Shown here: one piece after another, positions 56,131 through 64,000 of the stretch
Layout: each line of letters begins with the position of its first letter
How positions within the stretch are numbered: the first letter of the stretch is position 1
Assembly: GCA_051453625.1 (NCBI GenBank)
Contig: JBOZIK010000001.1
Location: 102,237,210 to 102,301,209, forward strand
Length of the DNA: 64,000 nt
Source of the DNA: Welwitschia mirabilis
Lineage: Eukaryota > Gnetophyta > Gnetopsida > Welwitschiales
Reading direction: 5' to 3'
Made by a program: the position numbers and the translations under genes
Notes under the pieces: generated by a model
Databases searched by the model: none
Seen by the model: only the letters and a program-made list of their open reading frames with translations
Told to the model about the DNA's origin: nothing

Positions 56131-57230
56131 ATTCAACTAGGACGATCAAATAAAAGATGAATACTCAGATGGTCCAAGCAAATAAAAGCAAATGAAAACG
56201 GCTGAAAAATCAATTCTTTTGGACATAATGGCTATAATTGATGTAGTGAATCAACTAAAATAATGGCTATGCCGTCTGTTCTTTTGAGCTGCGTCTTACT
56301 ATGCTCACACATCATAATCCTTTTGAGCTTGAATTCTCTGAGTAGAATTCTTTATTTCTTTGATACTTTCTTAGAGAAATGTCTTTGATTTCTTTCCTGT
56401 TCTATGTCTGATCTCTTCTGCTATCTCTTATTTTATTCTTATTGTAGTGTAGTCCTTCATCTGAGACTGGTATGGTGTGCTTGCTATGATCTATTTTTGA
56501 TACGTGCATGTCTCTCTTTGCTATTCATTGGTGCCTTTAACGTTGTCACCCTCTCTGCCAGTTTGGTTGCTTCTTGGTCTTTAGCACTGCTTCTTTATTC
56601 CCTGTAGTCCTCCTCCTCCACTGACATGTCCTCTGTGTGAACTACTGTTACTGAGCTCTCTGTCTTCCTGGTGCCTATTCTGAGATGTTTTCCTTATCTA
56701 TGCTGGTAGTGTTGCAAGGCCTGCCCTCCTCTACGGAGCCTTGTACTAACTTGTTGAAATAGAACCCTTATCAATTAAGCTCTTGTTTGTCAATTTGCTG
56801 GAGTAGCAACTGTCAGGTTTGTGCCAGTTATCTCCAGTTTCTCCCAATTTCCATCAAGTTTAATATTATTGTATCCCTTCATAGCTATTTCCATATCAGA
56901 TCTTCAAGCCAATACAACTCCTGTAGTACCCTTTCATCCAACAACATGTCCAAGGTACTTGACATCTTACCTGAAAGATCTTTGAATGCTAAAAGAAGAC
57001 CGAAAAAGAGATCAAAATTGAGATATGAGTGATGAGTATATTCTATGTGATCTGCTTGTTCTCATGGTCTGTCTACCAGTGCTGGTTGCTGCTTTGAAAG
57101 TGCCTTATCCTTGGTTGTCCTCGGTGATGCTACCAGCACCATCTCCTTTAATGCTAACTTCCTTTGCCATTGCCTTTTATGCAGCTGCCCTTGTTTCCTT
57201 TTGTATAGGAAGCTGGGTATAATAGGTTTG
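56131..57230. other. Less AT-rich block, gene remnants possible
   Basis: Frames of 65-81 codons (56404, 56787, 57025 plus strand) are hydrophobic or Ser-rich without a recognisable domain. Two isolated tgtagtg sites (ending 56248 and 56459) were tested as CACTA right ends and not accepted. Confidence 0.4.
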
Positions 57231-57280
57231 AAAGTAAGTAAACTATTGTATGTGGAATGAATAATCTGGATTTCAAATAG

Positions 57281-57451
57281 GCTTGGAAGAAGCCAAGGTG
57301 CTGCTAAGCTGTTGCAGAGTGCATGACATCAATTACTGCGACAACGTGGAGGTCTATGCAAGCAAAAATGTTGAGGAGGCTATGAGTGAGGCCCTCAAGA
57401 ACTATAATGGCAAAGACAGGTCAAATGATATGGATCTGTCATGAAAGCATC
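57281..57451 (+). pseudogene. Exon-like fragment of an unrecognised gene
   Basis: Preceded by a 3' splice-site-like ggatttcaaatag (about 57268-57280), a 56-codon open stretch reads LEEAKVLLSCCRVHDINY, then CDNVEVYASKNVEEAM, then SEALKNYNGKDRSNDMDL before TGA at about 57451. Low-bias amphipathic composition, codon use and GC content suggest true protein origin, unlike the AT-driven frames around it. I do not recognise the family. The sequence after the stop (KHLA, then GHKGFLVK) may continue it, with TGA in place of a Trp codon. It lies in the same block as the SWEET fragment and may be a second captured piece. Confidence 0.4.
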
Positions 57452-60012
57452 TGGCTTGAGGACACAAAGGCTTCCTTGTAAAGAGATTTTGTCGATGTTC
57501 TATTATCTCATAGGCCTAGGCCTGACGAGAGAACTCCTTTAATGGCCAATTTTTCTAGTGGCCAATGCTTTAGTGGAGAAGTTGTCCTTATCTTTAGGGT
57601 TTTGAATAGTGACCAGATTTAACAGGGGTGTTGTAGATACCTGTTTCCCTTTGGATCTTAATCTAACATGATCCTTACCTGAATCCCAAGCACACCCTTT
57701 TAAGAAGATCTTGGTCTTCATAAGATGTAAATGGAACAAAAAGAGAATACCAATCACAAAGCCAAAGACAGACTATGTACCTATCTCAATAGAAGATGTG
57801 TCACTGCCTGGTCAATATGCTCATTAACAGGTTGTCCTGAAGAGATCATGTAACCATTCTTAAACTTCATAGATTTCGCATGTTGTGCCCTTAGCTTTCT
57901 GCTAACAATAACCTACATCAGGCTGTTTAAATCTAAAACTCATTAGCATAAACAAGAGAATAAATAATAAACAAGAGAATACTAATTAGTATTTGCTATA
58001 TATTTTGCTCAAAGTGCAAAATGGAGTTCTATTAGTAATAATTTTCGTGGAAGAGTTTAAAACAAAAAAGTCTTTTCTTTACAAACAAAAAGCTAATAGT
58101 CAAACAAACAACATAAAATCTGAAGAAGTAAAAGCTTTAATATAAGTCAAACAAATTTAAAAATTCCTTTATTAAAGATGATTCAGAGAATTAAGTGATA
58201 ATAATGTTGAAATAATTGCTTTGAGTTCTATCCAACATAAACTTTATATTGTACAAAATTTTGAGCTATTGGTCACATAATAGCTTCTTGCAAGACTCAT
58301 AATCACTTGTCAACTAGTTTCATTTCTCCAAGATGCAAAGACTTTGGTCCAAATCCTGCAAGAGAGGGATGAGACTTTAGTTATTGCAGGCTGATCATGC
58401 AACCAAAAAATCACTGAACAACCTGCGATAAGTTATTGCCTTCGTACTGCTACGTGATGAGAGTATTGCACATAAAGAAATTATAGTAAAGGCATTGAAG
58501 CCAACTCACTGCTGTCAAGTTAAAATGGTATAGCCATTGTTAGCTACTTCCTTGTAATCTTGTTAGCCTTCAAGTCAAAGATCTCTAAGATACACAAGTG
58601 CCTGAGAAACAGTTATTTGTTCTCAACATAAATAAATAATGTTTATTTACACATAGTTCTCAGAAAAAGAACAGCCGAAATGTATGAAAGACAGTTCAGA
58701 CAATTGCATTTTAACTCTGGAAATATGCACAAATAACTGTAATACAATGATCAAGCTTTAACAAGTTATGCTTTGTAAGGTAACAAAACCAACATTTGAA
58801 ACTTCAGGAATTTTCAGATGGGATAGATGGCAATTTACCAGTTTTTTTTGCTCACTCCTACTCCTATGGTTAGCATCCCTTAAAGTTCATTTTAGCCCAA
58901 ATTCGCCATCAAAACCTGCATCAAGCAGCTGTGCCAAGTTTCTATACTTCCTCTCTCTTGATGTACAGAGTATGAACAGTTTCATAATAACACCTAAAAG
59001 TTTGACGTGTGTTCATTAGTTTCAACCCTGAACTATAAGTTCAATTTTGGGTAGTAATTACAGTGATCAAGGCTGCACCAAGTTTAGATGTTTAAAGGCC
59101 AGACTTCTTTCTCAATTTTATTGACATTTAATATTACAAGGAAGAATGCAAAACAAAGAATAATAGAATGAGTAAACTTTGCCAAAATCTATACATTATG
59201 TGCCACTCGGGTACCATGCGTCATTGTTACAAGAATCTTCAGGGTAAAAAAGGAATTTCAGAACTTGAAAAACCTCTAATGGTATATTAAGCACCCAAAT
59301 ATTATATTCATGATCAAAAGCATATGAAGCTATGGCATGCATGACTTTCATGGTTAGTGTTTCCGACTTTGCATTCTTATTTTTAATAAATGCCTAACAG
59401 ATCTTAAAATAAATGCAACGCCAAAGGTAAGCATAAATTTCCTAACACAAATGAATAGAAAAACTCACAGAAAGTCTGTTACATGGGAGGCCTTTAAGTG
59501 GTAATCAAAGGTCAAAGAAATCTGAAATATTTTATCATATTCCAATGGATATTCTGATATTTGATTTAAGACAACCAAGGCAAAGGCAAGAAAAGGCCTT
59601 TAAGTCTTTAACCAAATTAGAAAGAAAATGCAAATAAGCTGGGTGAAAGCTAGTAAGTTAAAGCACAACTATGAATGAGTCACATATGTAATACCAGTTG
59701 AACATCCATGAGGGAACCATTCATGTTTTAATTTTGAATATATACATGCTTTGTTATCTTTAATAGATTCTAAAAGGCTGTTCGTCTTGCTGAAGAGGCC
59801 CTGGCACACAAAAGCACTTAAAGGAATTCTTAAAGACATTAAGTTTTTTAACTTTAAACTATCTTCCACTTTGTCCAATTTTTCACAGAAATAGAATATT
59901 TAAAATCAAGAACATTTAAAACATTGTAAGGATTTGTTATAAAAATATTTCAACCCACTCTATGGGCAACATTATGATCGGCATCCCACATGTACAGGTA
60001 CTGCTTTAACAT
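57452..60012. other. AT-rich stretch, nothing identified
   Basis: Open frames of 60-83 codons have no domain. No RNA gene, LTR end or TIR was found. Confidence 0.45.
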
Positions 60013-60215
60013 AAGGTACTCTAAATTAATGGGAAATAAGGTACTACTAACAAGAATGCAAATACAATTAAGTTAGCTATTAAGGAACATCACTACCAAA
60101 TAGTAGAGAAGCGAACTTTGTGGTAAATATATGAAAGATAAGGTACTCTAAACTAATGGAAAATAAGGTACTCTAAATTAATGGAAAATGGATGCCGAAG
60201 GTACTTTAAACTACA
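60013..60215 (+). repeat. Short 25-bp repeats in two clusters
   Basis: The unit aaggtactctaaattaatgg recurs at 60013 and 60038 (partial), 60140 and 60165, with a degenerate copy near 60199. Period is 25 bp within each cluster. Non-coding. Confidence 0.7.
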
Positions 60216-62890
60216 CTAATACAGTAAGATCTCTGAATGGGAGATTGACCATCATTTATTACAAGCGGAGAGAGGTTCCTTTATCTTGCATGTGTTTTAT
60301 CAATTACAAGTGGAGAGAGCTTTTCCACCTTGACTAAGTTAGCGATAAACAAGACAACACCTTTTTGACCTAACTTCCACGGACAGATCACTAAAGATTA
60401 AGCTCCCAGAGTTGTAGTTTAAACAGGAACAGTTCACAAACCAAGCTCCAAGAAGGGGCCAGGTGCAGAATGTCTTATTAAAAACAACATGTAAAGAGAA
60501 AGAAACAAGGAGAAGCAGAAACAAACAAGTAACACAAATTTCATGTGAATAAGCCTCTTTCAAGCTGACATGCACAGGAAAAGTGCAGAAGTCTATTATT
60601 CTTCAGCTGCAAAACAACTACAAAAAAATATAGAAAATGGGTGAACCCCTCAACTCTTAAAACAAAAAGATTAAAGAATGCTAGGTTTTCCAGCCAATTC
60701 CTAAAAATAATATCTCCATTTTGGTTATTCATTTCCTTCAAAAATAAAAGGATAGTTGATATTATAATGTTATCATCTTATTACATTAAACATGGCAGCA
60801 ATGTTAGAACATAACATTACATAGGAGGAAGAAAGTTTATTAANNNNNNNNNNNNNNNNNNNNNNNNNNNNNNNNNNNNNNNNNNNNNNNNNNNNNNNNN
60901 NNNNNNNNNNNNNNNNNNNNNNNNNNNNNNNNNNNNNNNNNNNNNNNNNNNNNNNNNNNNNNNNNNNNNNNNNNNNNNNNNNNNNNNNNNNNNNNNNNNN
61001 NNNNNNNNNNNNNNNNNNNNNNNNNNNNNNNNNNNNNNNNNNNNNNNNNNNNNNNNNNNNNNNNNNNNNNNNNNNNNNNNNNNNNNNNNNNNNNNNNNNN
61101 NNNNNNNNNNNNNNNNNNNNNNNNNNNNNNNNNNNNNNNNNNNNNNNNNNNNNNNNNNNNNNNNNNNNNNNNNNNNNNNNNNNNNNNNNNNNNNNNNNNN
61201 NNNNNNNNNNNNNNNNNNNNNNNNNNNNNNNNNNNNNNNNNAAATGCAATGAAACTGATATAGTCATATGGCATACTATTATCACAGCATCATCGGACTT
61301 TCCACTATTCTTAATCAAGTCACCATGAACAACAAAATGCCAACTTGATGAAGGAAATGTGGTTAAGGATAACGAATAACCATGATTACTGAAGCCTTGC
61401 AGATGGTTTTCAACAAACATTATATAGATTTGAGAAAAATTGAGAAAAAGGCTTTAAGCCATATATCAAGAATGTCACGAATCAATTCTAACCATCAAAA
61501 TCACTAAGGTAGTAGACGGAAGATCAGGAACTACTGCAAGTGGCATAGGACATCAATTTCCAAGGATGACCAAGGTGGTTTATGTCATAGGAGCAAAACT
61601 CGTAAACTTAATTTGAAATGTTATAGGAGCAAAACAAAAATTCGACAGGATGTAAGCATATCCAATACAGAGGTGGAATAAAACATTCTTTGGGTGTGAC
61701 AAAGGAACTATTTACGGAAGGAACAAGAGAAGTGGATGGAAATATGAAAAAGAAAACGGATGAAAGTAAGATACCACAATAATAACTTGCTTTTTGGCAC
61801 AAACAAGAGAGGCATAGGAATTTCCCTTCAAAACACTCTTAGAGGCCGAAGGCATCATTGATTGAAAATGTCACTGCATGCAAGTCCTTTCACCAATGAT
61901 AAGACATATGGCACCAAAAAGTTCCTACTACTCAGGAAATGCAAAATTGCTTAGTTTGAATAAAAAGGAGTAAACACCCAATGTCATATATTTGAATAGT
62001 GTAGTTCATCAAAATCCTGTAAGGCTATCACAAAAGCCCTTAACGGGGCTTTAGATATAGAAACATTTCATAAACCTAAATCCTAAGGGTTTTACTATTT
62101 TAGACTCGTAAAATTTGTACCTTTGTCTCACCCTCTTATCAAATTTGTTGTTTAATGTGGTTGCTATTTCACTTTTTGGTTATTGGTGACCAGTCTGGAT
62201 TAGTCCACAGGAGTATTGTTATAATTAGTTTGAATTTGTGCATACATTTTTGGACTAATAGGTTACAACTGAGATTTTTAAGCTTGATATAGCAAAAGCA
62301 CACAATAGAATTAGCTAGAAGCATTATAATTTGACAATCAAAAGATTCTTAATTGACAAATGTATTGTCCATGGTGCAGTTCCTATTATCTTACTGCTTC
62401 CCAATCTTTGCGCTATTATTTTCCTACCAAATGAAATCTTGAAAGCTTGTTCATTTGTATGTTATTATATCATCTTTCATAGTTTCTCCATAGGAAAGAA
62501 TGATGAAACAACTAATAGTTCCAAAGGTAAAAATTATCACATTATCTAAGACAAAATTTTAAAATTTCACTATAAAAAGAAAAGACATAAGAAAAATAAA
62601 AAAATTTGTTTAAATCTGGTAATACACATATAGGTTTTCCATTTAAAAAGTCAAAAATGTGCTAGTCCAGCCAGGCCATGCACCTGATTGATAGCCTCCA
62701 TTGAGAATTGTTCTGGAACTCTATCCTGCTATTTCCATGTGGAGGTCATCCCTAAGTCCTAACCTGTACCAAAGAATACAAACGCAAAGTTGCAATTAAT
62801 TTAATTCTTGTTATATACTCAAACAAACCAAAGTTCTTTGACAATGTGATAACTTTTGATAAAACACGAATGAGATCCAACCAATAGACA
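60216..62890. other. AT-rich stretch with 398-N gap, nothing firmly identified
   Basis: Gap at 60844-61241. The minus-strand frame to its right (61242-61420, with NHGYSLSLTTFPSSSWHFVV) has a protein-like look but no clear splice sites, so it is not called. Nothing else was recognised. Confidence 0.4.
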
Positions 62891-62894
62891 TTTC

Positions 62895-63065
62895 ATGTTT
62901 CTGGAAAATATAAGTGGGTGTTGTCCCACATTGATAAAATAGAAGGCCTTAGATATGCATATAAAGTTAGTAAGTTACTCTATCCATTGCCAATTGGTTT
63001 TGGGTTGGAATCTCACTTGGGTTTATATAGGATTGGCCCAATTATGAAATTCTAACATATTTTTT
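62895..63065 (+). repeat. Dispersed-repeat-like segment (tcccacattg...caattggttttgggttgg)
   Basis: The ordered landmarks gttgtcccacattgataaaa, ataaagttagtaagttac, ccattgccaattggttttg and cttgggtttatatagg form a non-coding cassette that I recall from many plant LTR and non-autonomous repeats. gtttatatagg may be a TATA-like site. The family cannot be assigned from the sequence alone. Confidence 0.45.
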
Positions 63066-64000
63066 CCTAGAAGTTCACAACATTATATAAATTGTCATTT
63101 TTCTTGGGGGCACTCTTTTAATTCACACCAGGTTGGGTGTATTTCCATAGCTTCTATGCTTCATTAAAAAAAATTTGATAAATTGTTAATGGGAGACTAC
63201 CTTTAGTTTCAAGTACAATATCCGACTTTACATTGACATACTTATGTCTCACTTGCTTATCTAGATTTGATTAAGAGAATTGGAAGAGGTATCCTCTGAA
63301 AAGACTTCTCTTCATGGTTTTTAAACCGAAGCTTGAATATCATAAACGTAGTACTAACATAAAGACATACAGATTAAATAAACCACCCTTCTTAAAAGGG
63401 TTGAAGCATTGATTATTTGGATTTAGACTTTCGCAAAAAATTACTACTGTTAGATCAGATGATTTTTCCAACTGTGTTGCGCCATTAAGTGATTTGCTAT
63501 GATTCTGAAGAAATTTCTTTTTATTCTTGTGATTTTACATGTTAGTCTCGGATAAGTAAGACCTTTCAACTATTTATTGATTTCATCCCCTCATTGAAAA
63601 CCATTTTAATAGCTATCGCTTACTTCTCGATAGCGAATTGTCTCCCTGGAGCTTGGATTTTTGGGAACAGTATATTATAAGGGTTGCCTTCACCTCTGAC
63701 TGGCTATAGCCAGTCACCTTTGTTGAGTGTTACTCTGTTATCTTTGTTGAATGCTACCTTATTTCACTGTTTACAGGCAATAAAGTTGTAGTCTTAAAAA
63801 GATGAGTGAATATTGCATTCAATGAAGAAGACGACGTATTATTGCATTTGCATTTAAACAGTTTACAGGGTTGCTGAAAGTGCCATCAACATATTGTTAA
63901 AATAAAGAGCCTAAAAACTAAACAAAAGAAGTTATGCAAAGGCAATTCGATATTATTTGATGTAAGTAGAGAGCCTTTTTATAGGCATACAAAAGGAATA
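63066..64000. other. AT-rich end of window, nothing identified
   Basis: No domain-bearing frame or RNA gene. ctggctatagccag at about 63699-63712 is a short perfect palindrome of unknown meaning. Confidence 0.45.

Noticed and set aside
56241-56459. tgtagtg sites at 56248 and 56459 as the CACTA right terminus
   Set aside because: Similarity to the left terminus fades after the first 7-8 bases, and the following trinucleotides (aat, tag) do not match the left ATT.
57025-57222. 65-codon hydrophobic frame, possibly a membrane protein or SWEET N-terminal repeat
   Set aside because: It does not show the MtN3 motif order and no homology could be argued.
60013-60215. CRISPR-like spacing of 25-bp repeats
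   Set aside because: Units are adjacent or irregular, AT-rich, without spacers, in a eukaryotic repeat context.
61242-61420. Exon-like minus-strand reading beside the 398-N gap
   Set aside because: Protein-like in part, but no acceptable splice sites, truncated by the gap and not recognised.

Overview
This is nuclear DNA of a seed plant, probably an angiosperm, from an old, repeat-dominated and AT-rich part of a large genome. The evidence is Ty1/copia elements primed by the initiator-methionine tRNA, a Ty3/gypsy integrase of Athila/Tat type, a Helitron Rep/helicase of plant type, a CACTA terminus, a tRNA-derived SINE and a fragment of a SWEET sugar-transporter gene. Nothing looks bacterial, organellar or viral. 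Most coding remnants carry in-frame stops and frameshifts, many of the TGG-to-TAG/TGA or CGA-to-TGA type expected from decay of methylated, silenced DNA. The only plausible intact host coding sequence I see is a 105-codon frame at 6870-7187 (minus).

Layout. 1-6869: AT-rich repeats, including three diverged copies of a ~350-bp unit. 6870-7187: small candidate host gene. 8898-9420: minus-strand copia LTR remnant with promoter and polypurine tract. 11560-12803 and 23698-24760: two halves of one minus-strand Tork/TNT1-like copia pol gene, split by a plus-strand Sirevirus-type copia element (12804-23697). The Sirevirus has ~1,056-bp LTRs, a degenerate primer-binding site, gag, protease, integrase, RT and RNase H remnants, an extra 3' ORF and several polypurine tracts. 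It is itself interrupted by a SINE (15015-15272) and by an inverted LTR-plus-RT segment (18159-19632). 25860-26592: plus-strand copia RNase H tail, then an LTR, then a primer-binding site, an order typical of tandem elements. 26593-38200: mostly featureless AT-rich DNA with another LTR remnant (34675-35040) and a 2x116-bp duplication. 39409-40010: large inverted repeat with a W-box cluster. 40520-46310: minus-strand decayed Helitron transposase (DUF6570-like, HUH Rep, PIF1-type helicase), followed by a ~70-bp tandem array at 47627-47912. 52738-55118: minus-strand Ty3/gypsy integrase and RNase H remnant, cut at 55119 by a CACTA terminus with hairpin-forming subterminal repeats. Beyond it lies a less AT-rich block (55540-57480) holding a SWEET fragment and a second exon-like fragment, possibly captured by the CACTA element. 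57500-64000: AT-rich, with short repeats.

A technical point affects several readings. At least five of the 11 N-gaps are flanked on both sides by near-identical sequence of 38-102 bp. Comparing the two Sirevirus LTRs shows that at least one of these gaps is an unmerged contig overlap rather than missing sequence. No unambiguous new system was found. The items most worth following up are the palindromic GGACGTCC arrays in the Sirevirus LTRs, which recur ahead of the 3' ORF, the SWEET fragment beside a CACTA end, and the inverted LTR/RT insertion inside a related RT.
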